Shown here one piece after another: positions 9,901 to 18,523 of a stretch of 64,000 nt of DNA. The stretch spans positions 407,407 to 471,406 of the forward strand of contig NZ_KB849999.1 of the NCBI RefSeq assembly GCF_000369405.1, in the 5' to 3' direction. The DNA comes from Acinetobacter sp. ANC 3929. GTDB lineage: Bacteria; Pseudomonadota; Gammaproteobacteria; Pseudomonadales; Moraxellaceae. Below the pieces are notes generated by a model. The model made no database searches. It was not told the DNA's origin and saw nothing but the letters and a program-made list of their open reading frames with translations. Positions within the stretch are counted from its first letter, which is position 1. Each line of letters opens with the position of its first letter. Position numbers and translations under genes: made by a program.

Positions 9901-10857
9901 TTATAACAGACGTGGTTTTTTGCGATAGGCATATAAAAATAAACCTAGACACAGGAACATTAAACCCAACACAAGATGTGAGCTTAATGCTTCGTGGTTG
10001 AGCCATACACCCCAAAAAGTGGCCAATACTGGCGTTACAATAGTAATCAGCATTACCGTTGTTGGGTTGAGTTTTTGAATGAGGTGAAAATAGAAAATCA
10101 TGGCCAATACTGAGGAAAATAATGCGCTATAGAGCAGCGCCAAACTGGTTTGCAGGCTGGGTAACTGATTAGGCATTTCAGATAAGAAAAAAGGCAACAA
10201 ACACAGATAACCGAACCATGAAACGATAGTTGAACCTGTGGTTTGAATGATCGGATGAATTTCTGCACCTACTTTTGCAACCATAAACATTGACAGCACG
10301 TAAAGTAAAACAGCGATGATTTCATAACACACACCAAGCAAATCGAGTTGAATATGCTCTGCTCCTATACCGAGTGTGAGTGATAAACCCAAAATTGCGA
10401 GACTAAGTCCATACCATTGGCGTTTTAAAAAATGTTCCCGTTTTAGGATAAATACAGCAATCAGACCAGACCATAGCGGAGCAGTGCCATAAATAATTGA
10501 GATCATGCCTGATGAAACACGAGTCGCTCCCATATAACAAAAAGTCATTGAACCCAATAAGCCAATCGCACCTACCGCATAGCTGATGAAGGCTGTATAC
10601 GTGAAGTCGAGTTTGAGTCGAAAATAAAGCAAGCACATATACGCCAAAGGAATGGCCAAACTGAACCGAAAAAATAATCCCCACGCCCAATGAATTTCAT
10701 GCACCGTCAAGACTGCTGCCAATGGAGTCAATGACCAAATCAGCACGACTGCAATGAATTGACCGACTGTAGCAAGGCGAGGGTGAATAGGGGCTACAGT
10801 CGGTTGGATCTGTGTGCTGGGTATAAAACTCTTTTCTGGTAACTGCGTCATGGTCAT
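9901..10857 (-). CDS. EamA/DMT-family metabolite exporter
   Basis: A 318-residue inner-membrane protein with about ten hydrophobic helices arranged as two EamA repeats, the layout of the drug/metabolite transporter superfamily. The start of repeat one (FIAVVLIWSLTPLAAVLTVH) and the ILGLSLTLG and VMLITIVTPVLATFWGVW segments of the second repeat are characteristic. The N-terminal 30 residues are hydrophilic. Substrate cannot be inferred. The 43-bp spacer between its stop and the hydrolase start region contains an 8-bp palindrome (CTGATAGG/CCTATCAG, 9863-9891) without a good T-run. Confidence 0.88.
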   Translation of the reverse strand: MTMTQLPEKSFIPSTQIQPTVAPIHPRLATVGQFIAVVLIWSLTPLAAVLTVHEIHWAWGLFFRFSLAIPLAYMCLLYFRLKLDFTYTAFISYAVGAIGLLGSMTFCYMGATRVSSGMISIIYGTAPLWSGLIAVFILKREHFLKRQWYGLSLAILGLSLTLGIGAEHIQLDLLGVCYEIIAVLLYVLSMFMVAKVGAEIHPIIQTTGSTIVSWFGYLCLLPFFLSEMPNQLPSLQTSLALLYSALFSSVLAMIFYFHLIQKLNPTTVMLITIVTPVLATFWGVWLNHEALSSHLVLGLMFLCLGLFLYAYRKKPRLL

Positions 10858-10903
10858 GCTCCTGTGATAACAACGGTCGGTTGAATGGTCGTAAATTTAG
10901 GCA

Positions 10904-10933
10904 ATAAAAAAGGTCGCTGTTGAGGCGACCTTT
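10904..10933 (-). terminator. minus-strand rho-independent terminator
   Basis: Perfect 9-bp arms AAAGGTCGC/GCGACCTTT with a 7-base loop, and a T-run only in minus-strand direction. It lies upstream of the EamA gene, so it must end something transcribed leftward from 10,940-11,200; the candidate is the small frame listed next. Confidence 0.75.
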
Positions 10934-10937
10934 GTGT

Positions 10938-11084
10938 TCATATGATGTTTTTTTTATTTCTCATCGGATGAATCTGTGCAAAGTCTCCTCGCATGAACAT
11001 ACAGACACGTCGCCATGCGGCATTGACAGAAATGCGATGCGAAATGGCAATAAGACGTGAAGAGGAAATTTTGTGGATCAACAT
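10938..11084 (-). CDS. possible small basic protein (48 residues)
   Basis: Short open frame starting MLIHKISSSRLIAISHR and ending IHPMRNKKNII; an alternative in-frame start at 11123 adds 13 residues. It is arginine-rich and has no motif I recognise. Support for it being real is indirect: a strong minus-strand terminator begins five bases after its stop, and no other gene explains that terminator. I see no convincing Shine-Dalgarno. It could equally be a small RNA. The rest of 10858-11255 shows only AT-rich spacer. Confidence 0.35.
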   Translation of the reverse strand: MLIHKISSSRLIAISHRISVNAAWRRVCMFMRGDFAQIHPMRNKKNII

Positions 11085-11255
11085 ATCAAAGAATCTAAAT
11101 TGGATCAGTTTTTTATAGCACAAGGTTTGGATGAAAAATAGTCATTTTCTCAAATCAAGATAAAAATATCAGTAAAGAAAATAAGTCATTTAGCATTGCT
11201 TAAATTGCGGATTTTTCCATAATGATTGCAATCAAATCTTGAAAGAAGTCTGCTC

Positions 11256-11828
11256 TTGTCTGCTTTAGAAATCGTTGCAGTGATTATTAGTCTGATGGGT
11301 GTGACATTGACCATCCGACGCAATATATGGTGCTGGTGGTTTAATTTTCTGGCTTGTGGGTTGTATGCCTATTTTTTCTTTACCATAAAACTGTATGGTG
11401 AAACGATCCTGCAATTTTTCTTTATCTTGATGAATGTTTATGGATTCTATTATTGGTTGAAAGGCAAGCGTCAGGATCATGATATTCGGATTGAACCCAT
11501 TGCCAAGCCCCTTGTGTTGTTCCAAATGTGTTTAGCGGTGGTGTTTGGCTTAATCTTTGGTTTGATTCTTAAACACTTTACCGATGCTGCTGTACCGATG
11601 CTCGATTCACAGTTGGTGGCGTTTAGTTTACTGGCGACCTATTGGACCAGCCGTAAGCATATTGCAACATGGATCCTCTGGATTTTTGTCAATATCATCT
11701 ATGTAGGCATGTTTATCTACAAAGAAGTTTTCCTGACCGCAGGGCTCTATGCCGCCTTTGTCGGGCTGGCTGCTTATGGCTGGTGGCAATGGCAACAGGT
11801 CAAGCAAAAACAGCATAGCCATGCATAA
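11256..11828 (+). CDS. pnuC: nicotinamide riboside transporter PnuC
   Basis: Inner-membrane vitamin B3 (nicotinamide riboside) transporter of about seven helices. The family pattern is clear: LEIVAVIISLMGV in helix one, the tryptophan-rich WCWWFNFLACG, the central NVYGFYYWL segment with its conserved NxYG, and a C-terminal YAAFVGLAAYGWWQW. TTG at 11256 is chosen because GAAAGAAG lies seven bases upstream and yields MSALEIVAV, the usual PnuC N-terminus; an upstream TTG at 11226 would add ten residues without a better signal. No PnuC-linked riboswitch is recognisable in the upstream spacer. It converges with the glycerophosphodiesterase gene. Confidence 0.9.
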   Translation: MSALEIVAVIISLMGVTLTIRRNIWCWWFNFLACGLYAYFFFTIKLYGETILQFFFILMNVYGFYYWLKGKRQDHDIRIEPIAKPLVLFQMCLAVVFGLIFGLILKHFTDAAVPMLDSQLVAFSLLATYWTSRKHIATWILWIFVNIIYVGMFIYKEVFLTAGLYAAFVGLAAYGWWQWQQVKQKQHSHA

Positions 11829-11856
11829 ATAAGGGCAGCTGAGGCTGCCCTTAAAT
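11829..11856. terminator. bidirectional terminator between pnuC and glpQ-like gene
   Basis: Stem AAGGGCAG/CTGCCCTT with loop CTGAGG, flanked by A-rich and T-rich tracts on the two sides, between two convergent stop codons. Confidence 0.85.
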
Positions 11857-11868
11857 TTGAAACAAGTC

Positions 11869-13023
11869 TTATTTTACCGTGGCTTGATAACTTTGTACTG
11901 CCTGGCGGCCCAATGCTGGATCATCGGTAAAGATACCATCTACACCTGCTTTGAAATACAGCTGCATTTCCTTTATTGAACCTGCGGCACAACGTTCCGC
12001 TTCTTTGGCTTTATCTGCGCTACATTTTAAGCTGGCTGGCAGGAAGTTATTTTCAGGCCGGAAGGTATATGGATGCACCTTTAGCCCCGCCTGATGAGCA
12101 TCGGTCACAAAAGAAGTGGTTTGCATGGTTTCTTGGTCGATAATATAAGGTTTCCATGGTCCTACACCATTTGCATATTTTGCAACGTCTTTTAATCCCT
12201 GTGCAGTTGCCATATTGCCATAGGTAGTCGCGATATTTTGAGCGACATAATCCGCAGGGCGTACTGTTTTTTCATCATAAAGCTGGATCAGTTGGGCATG
12301 TTTAACACTCTTATGTAAATCCAGTTGGTTTTTCAAATATTTTAAATTGCCAACTTCGAAAGATTGTAGATAAATTGGTGCAATATCGCGAGTGTATTGA
12401 TATTTAGACAGCGTTTTAAGTAGCGTGTCTTCCATCGCCAAATTTTGTTTTTGGAAATAGGTCGGATGTTTAGTTTCAATATACAAGCCAATAATCTTGC
12501 CGGTTTTTTTATAATGCGCATCAGCAAGTTCAATGATCTGCTCTAAAGTCGGAACAGGATAGAGATCATTATATTTTTGATTGTCTGGTCGAAATTGCGG
12601 AATACGTTCACGTGCTTTCAGTTGTTGTAATTCGTTTAAAGTAAAGTCTTCCGTAAACCAACCGTTATCAAAACGTGTCCCATCAATCACTTTAGTTTTT
12701 TTACGATCCGCAAATTGAGGTAGGGTAGAAACATTGGTGGTGCCACCAATTTCATTTTCATGTCGAGCGACCAAAACACCATCTTTAGTTGAAACTAAAT
12801 CTGGTTCGATGAAGTCAGCACCATCATCAATGGCTTTTTGATAAGACGCAAGCGTATGTTCTGGTCGAAGTGCACTGGCACCACGATGTCCAATCACTAA
12901 AATTTTTGGCAGTTGATATTCAGGTTGAGTGGTATTACTTTGATTATTATTGTCATCATTACAGCCTGCAAGACTGATCAGGCAGAGACAAAGCGCAGCT
13001 TTTTTAAACATGAATAAACTCAT
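11869..13023 (-). CDS. glpQ: glycerophosphodiester phosphodiesterase, lipoprotein
   Basis: Hydrolyses glycerophosphodiesters to glycerol-3-phosphate and an alcohol in the envelope. A signal sequence ends in lipobox SLAGC (Cys21), followed by an Asn/Asp-rich linker. The GDPD TIM barrel then shows GHRGASALRPEHT with the catalytic His, DFIEPDLVSTKDG with the metal-binding Glu/Asp, the second His in VARHENE, and the closing DGIFTDDPALGR. 384 residues is normal for periplasmic GlpQ. Two close starts (13023 and 13011) are possible; neither has a strong Shine-Dalgarno. No glpT neighbour is present, so uptake of the product must be encoded elsewhere. Confidence 0.92.
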   Translation of the reverse strand: MSLFMFKKAALCLCLISLAGCNDDNNNQSNTTQPEYQLPKILVIGHRGASALRPEHTLASYQKAIDDGADFIEPDLVSTKDGVLVARHENEIGGTTNVSTLPQFADRKKTKVIDGTRFDNGWFTEDFTLNELQQLKARERIPQFRPDNQKYNDLYPVPTLEQIIELADAHYKKTGKIIGLYIETKHPTYFQKQNLAMEDTLLKTLSKYQYTRDIAPIYLQSFEVGNLKYLKNQLDLHKSVKHAQLIQLYDEKTVRPADYVAQNIATTYGNMATAQGLKDVAKYANGVGPWKPYIIDQETMQTTSFVTDAHQAGLKVHPYTFRPENNFLPASLKCSADKAKEAERCAAGSIKEMQLYFKAGVDGIFTDDPALGRQAVQSYQATVK

Positions 13024-13133
13024 CAGTTTTTATCTAAGCGCCTAGTTTGAAAGCTAAAGTTATCAAATCAATGACAGTTGTATGATGGTTTGATGAAATT
13101 ATGAAGAATTCTACAGTTGAGATTTGAAAAATA

Positions 13134-13172
13134 AAAAAATCCAATTTAGATAGAAGCCCAAACTGGATTTTT
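13134..13172. terminator. terminator downstream of the phosphoethanolamine transferase gene
   Basis: AAAAATCCA and TGGATTTTT arms around a 20-base loop, symmetric A- and T-tracts. It lies just after the minus-strand stop at 13185. Confidence 0.6.
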
Positions 13173-13184
13173 TATTCATGATTG

Positions 13185-14798
13185 TTAAGACTTATGCTTC
13201 CAATACGGCCAATTGATTTCTGGGGTAAATTGATAATTTTCATCTTGCCAATAAGACTGTTTTGGCGATGATTTATCTTTAAGCCCCATGATATGCATGA
13301 GATTATTATCAAGTTCTGCGGTATTTAAGGTCTTGTCTTTATTTACCCCAGTCGCCAGCATTTTATCAGACCACATAATTACAGGAACTTGATAACCAGC
13401 TTTGGTATTTGGACTATGTCCCGCATAATCGATTTCATGTCCAACTTCATTGCCATGATCCGATACAACGGTGAACGATCTAAAGTCTGGCACTGCATCT
13501 GCTCTCAAATCATCTAGAAACTTTGCTAACAGAGAGTCTTCGTATAAAACTGCATTATCGTAATCATTACGCAGTGAGCGAATCCAGGGATCAATATTTC
13601 GATTTTTAAGTTCCATTTCAACTTGATCATTACTGGTACTGGTAAATTTATTGAATGCAGATGGATAACGTTCTTTATAATTTGGATGAGCGCCAATCAA
13701 ATGAAGAATAATTAACTTTTTCGGTTCAGGGTCTGCCAACGCTTGTTGATAATCAGGGATTAAGCTTTCATCCAAAGACGTACTACTTCGCCCGGAACGG
13801 GTGTTTTTATACACGGCTTTATCGGCATAGGAACCAAACAGAGAGGACAAATAGGTGTCATCTTGGTTACTGAGCCAATAAATCTTATAACCAGCAGCAC
13901 GTGCATAGGCCAATACACTTTCGGATGAATATTTATCATGTTCTGCGGCTGGACTTTCGGTCAATAGAACACGTAGTGCATTGATAGTAGATGGTGCTGG
14001 AGAAAAGGCATTACAGAAGACATTAATCTCAGCAAGTCGCTTTGTCATTTCAGGTGTGGTATCTCGCGGATAATCGCATACGCCTAAGTTTAGACTGGTG
14101 AGACTTTCTGAAAGGATCAAGACATGGGTTTGTTTTCCTTTGGCTTGGTCTGTCAGCACTAAATTATTTTTTGCACTCAGATCCCATTGATGATGCACAT
14201 CTTTATGTTGCTTAATTCTATCTTTAAAATCCTGAATTTTAGTTTGGAACTCAGACCAAAATATAACAGGGTGAACCTTGCGAGAAGGTTTCATTAAATA
14301 GCTGGTAGTGGCTAACAAGATCAGTAGAATAATGCAACTGCGATATACACGACTCTGCCAAAGGCGACTGAAATGAATCGGTTTAACCAGTTTGAATACA
14401 GCAAAGCTATACAGCGTGAGCGCGCTGAGCAAACCGAACACCACTGCTGCAATGGTAACGAGATGCAGTTGGATAAAACCCCAGCTTTCTTGTTGATTGG
14501 TATTGGCAATTGCTTCGATAATAAAATAGGCTTCATTATCACTATTGAATAAAAACCATGTACTGGAACGAAGTAGGGCATCGAGCCATGCGATGAACCA
14601 CCAAGTAATGGTAAGAACATACCAATATATCTTTTGTCGCGTGATTGCTAGATAGATAAAAAAAACGCCCGGTAAAGATAAAAAGCCAAGCCTTAAACCA
14701 TCAGACAAATTACCTGCGCCAATCAGCAAGCCTCCAGTAATGAATGCTGGAAGCAGGATAAGCAACAAGATATTAAAGTTTTTTAAGCTGGCCTTCAT
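13185..14798 (-). CDS. phosphoethanolamine transferase-like membrane sulfatase-fold enzyme
   Basis: A 537-residue inner-membrane enzyme with about five N-terminal helices (residues 1-165) and a periplasmic alkaline-phosphatase-fold domain. Key positions are SESLTSLNLG with the metal-binding Glu, YPRDTTPEM, the region APSTINALRVLL where the nucleophile is expected, and VVSDHGNEVGH ... GHSPN near the C-terminus supplying Asp/His ligands. This matches EptA/CptA-type phosphoethanolamine transferases acting on lipid A or lipopolysaccharide core. Odd point: the usual DHGE is DHGN here. It is not next to a pmrAB-type regulator, so it is not the typical colistin-resistance pmrC locus; acceptor specificity is unknown. 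Confidence 0.8.
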   Translation of the reverse strand: MKASLKNFNILLLILLPAFITGGLLIGAGNLSDGLRLGFLSLPGVFFIYLAITRQKIYWYVLTITWWFIAWLDALLRSSTWFLFNSDNEAYFIIEAIANTNQQESWGFIQLHLVTIAAVVFGLLSALTLYSFAVFKLVKPIHFSRLWQSRVYRSCIILLILLATTSYLMKPSRKVHPVIFWSEFQTKIQDFKDRIKQHKDVHHQWDLSAKNNLVLTDQAKGKQTHVLILSESLTSLNLGVCDYPRDTTPEMTKRLAEINVFCNAFSPAPSTINALRVLLTESPAAEHDKYSSESVLAYARAAGYKIYWLSNQDDTYLSSLFGSYADKAVYKNTRSGRSSTSLDESLIPDYQQALADPEPKKLIILHLIGAHPNYKERYPSAFNKFTSTSNDQVEMELKNRNIDPWIRSLRNDYDNAVLYEDSLLAKFLDDLRADAVPDFRSFTVVSDHGNEVGHEIDYAGHSPNTKAGYQVPVIMWSDKMLATGVNKDKTLNTAELDNNLMHIMGLKDKSSPKQSYWQDENYQFTPEINWPYWKHKS

Positions 14799-15125
14799 AT
14801 ATGACTAATAAAATGGGGGAGAGTTACCGAGCGTGCTAATATCGGTTTAAGTGGGGAATGTGTCAATTCCAAATTAAGAAGTATTTGATTGCACAGTAAA
14901 TTAAATTAATTAAACAGCTAAACTGTTTACTCAGTGAAGAAATAGATCTTTCATTTATTGAAGCGTTGCAAAATCCATTATTTCTCCTCAATCCTCGCTT
15001 TTTGAAATGATATGTTAATAGGGATGGTGTTTGCTGCAAAGCTCGGTAATGATCGTAGATTGAAAGTGCCAAAATTTATCTATCTTTTTGAAAAATTGAC
15101 TGTTTCAATAATGGAATGAGCAGCC
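14799..15125. other. intergenic spacer, no gene seen
   Basis: A 327-bp AT-rich divergent spacer between the phosphoethanolamine transferase (minus) and the RND pump (plus). It must hold both promoters. A possible short minus frame at 14863-15072 has no Shine-Dalgarno and no recognisable content, so I do not call it. Confidence 0.5.
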
Positions 15126-18100
15126 ATGTTATCTAAGTTTTTTATTCATCGCCCAATTTTTGCTGGAGTACTGGCAATCATTGTCATGGCTGTTGGTCTC
15201 TTCTCCATTTTAAATTTACCTGTAGAGCGCTATCCTGATATCGCACCGCCGCGAATCACGGTTGCAGCAAATTATAGTGGTGCAGATGCCCAAGCGGTTG
15301 AAGATAGCGTTACCCAAGTTTTAGAGCAACAGATTAAAGGGATTGATCACCTGCTGTATTTCAACTCTAGCAGTGATGCCAGTGGTAATAGCCGAATTAG
15401 TCTGTTCTTTGAACAAGGGACTGACCCTGATCAAGCACAGGTACAGGTACAAAATGCAGTAAATGGTGCGATCAACCGTCTCCCAGAAGATGTACAGCGA
15501 CAAGGTGTTAATGTCCGTAAGTCTTTGAGTGATTCCTTTATGGTCATTGGGCTTGGGGACAAGTCAGGACGTTCAAGTAATCTCGATATTTCAGACTATC
15601 TAACTAATAATTTTGAATTGAACCTGAGCCGCATTGAAGGTGTCGGTGAGGTCAGTGTGTTTGGATCACAATATGCGATGCGTATATGGTTGGATCCACA
15701 GCGCTTGGAACGTTATCAATTACAAGTCAGTGATGTACGTTCCGCGATTGAAAATCAAAATACCCAAGTTGCTGCTGGTGCAATTGGTGACTTACCCGCA
15801 GTCGACAACCAGTATTTAAATGCCAAGGTTACCTCTGGCTCACTTCTGCGTACACCTGAACAGTTTGAAAATATTATTGTTAAAGCCAACAGTGATGGCA
15901 GCTTTGTCTATTTAAAAGATGTAGCACGAGTTGAGGTGGGGGCGGAAAATTATCAGGTGTTTAACAGTCTGAATGGATATCCAGCTTCGGGGCTTTCATT
16001 ATCATTGACTGTCGGTGCCAATGTGATGCAAGTGGCTGATGCCGTTTATAAAGAAGTTGCACGTTTAGAAAAAACCTTGCCCGATGGTTATTTTGTGGTT
16101 TATCCACGCGATGATACGCCGTTTGTAAAAGAGTCGATGTCACAAGTGGTTTCGACCTTGATCGAAGCGATTGGACTGGTTGTGTTGGTGATGTTTATCT
16201 TTCTGCAAAATTGGCGCGCAACACTTATTCCAGCAGTCACAGTTCCCGTGGTCATCCTCGGGACTTTTGCTGTTTTAGCGGTTCTCGGGATGAGTATTAA
16301 TACGCTGACCTTATTTGCAATGGTATTGGCGATTGGACTGCTGGTTGATGATGCAATTGTTGTGGTTGAAAACGTTGAACGACTGATGCATGAGCAGCAA
16401 CTCAGTGCCAAGGAAGCGTCAATCCAATCCATGCAGGAGATCAGTGGGGCTTTGGTCGGGATTACCTTGGTCCTGACCGCTGTTTTTATTCCAATGTCTT
16501 TCTTTAGTGGTGCAACAGGGATTATTTATCGACAGTTTTCGATTACTCTGGTTGTAGCAATGGGGCTTTCTTTATTGGTGGCGTTGATTCTAACACCCGC
16601 CTTATGTGCAATTTTATTGAAACCTCAACAGAAGCAAGCACGTTGGGCAATCTGGTTTAATCAATGTTTGGATGCAATTAAAAAGCGTTATCTCAATATT
16701 TCCAAAAAAGTCATTGCAGTAAAAGCGGTGTCCTTGATTGGCATTGTCGTACTGGTTGTTAGTTTTATCTGGGTGTATCGCGATCTGCCGACAAGTTTCT
16801 TGCCGCAAGAAGATCAAGGGATTTTGGGTGTTCAATTCCGGCTACCAGAAGGTACGCCAATGAGTAAGACTGAAGAGGTTGGTAAGCAGATCTCTGATTA
16901 CTTCCTTGAGCATGAAAAAGCCAATTTGAATGGGGTGATGGTGATTCATGGACGTAACTTTTCAGGTACTGGACAAAACCTTGGTCAAGCCTTTGTGTCG
17001 TTAAAACATTGGGATGATCGTAAAGGGACAGAAAATAGTGCACAGCAAATTCGTGCAAGAGCGATGCAATATTTCTCAAAGAATAATCAAGCACGTATTA
17101 TGGTATTAATGCCTTCGGTGATTCGTGGTTTAGGTAACTCCGATAAAATTGATTTTTGGTTGCAAGATACTCAAGGACTGGGGCGACAAAGCTTGGTGAA
17201 TTCTTTCCAACAGTTGCAACAGCAAGGTAATGCACTCGATTCCGTCGAAAATGTCGATAAAAAGGGTAATGATGATCAAGCCGTATTAAATATCAAGATT
17301 GATCATAAGGCTGCCATGATCCATGGGCTGAATGTAAGTGAAATTAATCGCACCTTATCGACTGCGTGGAGTGGAAGTTATATCAATGACTTTATTGACC
17401 GTGGTCGAATTAAGCGAGTGTATTTACAAGGTGATGCGCCATATCGTTCCAAACCTGAAGATTTAAACTATTGGTATGTCAAAAATGCCAATGGTCAAAT
17501 GGTACCATTTTCACAGTTTAGTCAGATTGCTTGGCAAGGTGCTCCACCGATGCTAGAGCGTTTTATGGGCTATCCAGCAATGAGCATGGAAGCAGACGCA
17601 TCGAAAGGCTTTAGTAGTGGACAAGGCATGCAAGCAATTGCTGGTTTGGTTGATCAAATGCCAAATGTGGGTCTTGCGTGGAGTGGCTTGTCTTATCAAG
17701 AACAGCAATCCAGTAATCAGGCAATTTGGTTATATCTGATTTCTGTCGCCTTTATTTTCCTCTGTCTTGCGGCACTCTATGAAAGTTGGTCCATTCCAAC
17801 AGTGGTGATTGCAGCAATTCCACTCGGCATTGGTGGAACCATTTTATTTAGTTATTGGTTTGGTTTCGCCAATGATATTTATTTCCAGATTGCACTACTG
17901 ACTACCATTGGTTTGTCCTGTAAGAACGCCATTTTGATGGTCGAGTTCGCCGCAAGTTTGCAGCAACAAGGCCGTAACGCACTGGACGCTGCTTTAGAAG
18001 CAGCTGGGCTTCGTCTCAGACCGATTCTGATGACTTCAATCGCATTTGGTGCAGGTGTGATTCCATTAATGTTCTCGAGTGGGGCAGGGGCTTTAAGTCG

Positions 18101-18236
18101 ACAGGCGATTGGTTATAGCGTATTCGGTGGTGTAGTTTTCGGTACGATTTTGGTCCTGATCTTTATTCCATTTATGTATGTACTGGTCAGAACCCTGTCT
18201 AAGTCGAAAGACAATCCAGTTGAAGTGTTAAAATAA
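15126..18236 (+). CDS. RND (HAE1-family) multidrug efflux transporter
   Basis: A 1036-residue AcrB-type proton-driven pump. N-terminal FFIHRPIFAGVLAIIVM, the porter repeat, helix four with the proton-relay Asp pair in LLVDDAIVVVENV (about residue 405), helix ten lysine in GLSCKNAILMVEF and the double pseudo-symmetry are all present. The usual periplasmic adaptor (MFP) and outer-membrane factor genes are absent on both sides, so the pump must borrow partners. The sequence differs clearly from AdeB at the N-terminus, so it should not be named adeB; which Acinetobacter RND paralogue it is cannot be decided here. A terminator follows. Confidence 0.93.
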   Translation: MLSKFFIHRPIFAGVLAIIVMAVGLFSILNLPVERYPDIAPPRITVAANYSGADAQAVEDSVTQVLEQQIKGIDHLLYFNSSSDASGNSRISLFFEQGTDPDQAQVQVQNAVNGAINRLPEDVQRQGVNVRKSLSDSFMVIGLGDKSGRSSNLDISDYLTNNFELNLSRIEGVGEVSVFGSQYAMRIWLDPQRLERYQLQVSDVRSAIENQNTQVAAGAIGDLPAVDNQYLNAKVTSGSLLRTPEQFENIIVKANSDGSFVYLKDVARVEVGAENYQVFNSLNGYPASGLSLSLTVGANVMQVADAVYKEVARLEKTLPDGYFVVYPRDDTPFVKESMSQVVSTLIEAIGLVVLVMFIFLQNWRATLIPAVTVPVVILGTFAVLAVLGMSINTLTLFAMVLAIGLLVDDAIVVVENVERLMHEQQLSAKEASIQSMQEISGALVGITLVLTAVFIPMSFFSGATGIIYRQFSITLVVAMGLSLLVALILTPALCAILLKPQQKQARWAIWFNQCLDAIKKRYLNISKKVIAVKAVSLIGIVVLVVSFIWVYRDLPTSFLPQEDQGILGVQFRLPEGTPMSKTEEVGKQISDYFLEHEKANLNGVMVIHGRNFSGTGQNLGQAFVSLKHWDDRKGTENSAQQIRARAMQYFSKNNQARIMVLMPSVIRGLGNSDKIDFWLQDTQGLGRQSLVNSFQQLQQQGNALDSVENVDKKGNDDQAVLNIKIDHKAAMIHGLNVSEINRTLSTAWSGSYINDFIDRGRIKRVYLQGDAPYRSKPEDLNYWYVKNANGQMVPFSQFSQIAWQGAPPMLERFMGYPAMSMEADASKGFSSGQGMQAIAGLVDQMPNVGLAWSGLSYQEQQSSNQAIWLYLISVAFIFLCLAALYESWSIPTVVIAAIPLGIGGTILFSYWFGFANDIYFQIALLTTIGLSCKNAILMVEFAASLQQQGRNALDAALEAAGLRLRPILMTSIAFGAGVIPLMFSSGAGALSRQAIGYSVFGGVVFGTILVLIFIPFMYVLVRTLSKSKDNPVEVLK

Positions 18237-18255
18237 GCTTCGGATAAACAACTGA

Positions 18256-18303
18256 AATGAACAATTCGCTGCGCAAAATAGCATTCGAATTGTTCATTTT
18301 TGT
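18256..18303 (+). terminator. terminator after the RND gene
   Basis: AAATGAACAATTCG and CGAATTGTTCATTT arms (14 bp, perfect) around a 17-base loop, ending in T residues. The remaining spacer to 18523 shows nothing else I can name; no Mg-sensing leader was recognised ahead of mgtE. Confidence 0.8.
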
Positions 18304-18523
18304 TGTCTAAGTTGAGAATATAAAAAAATATTTGTAGTATTGCCGTGCCGTATAAGCGGCTTAATGAGGTTTGATTCCCCAAATGGACACGCAGAGTTGT
18401 AGTTTATTCCAAATTACACATTTTTATATTAATCAAAATCTGAATGAAGTTTTCTATTCGATCGTAAAATAATACGCTGCGTTTAGCCCTTCATTGCAGA
18501 TACTTTGTAGTGAAGAGGCAAAT

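Noticed and set aside
14863..15072. 69-codon minus-strand frame in the spacer before the RND gene
   Set aside because: No ribosome site, no recognisable content, and it overlaps the region expected to hold the RND promoter.
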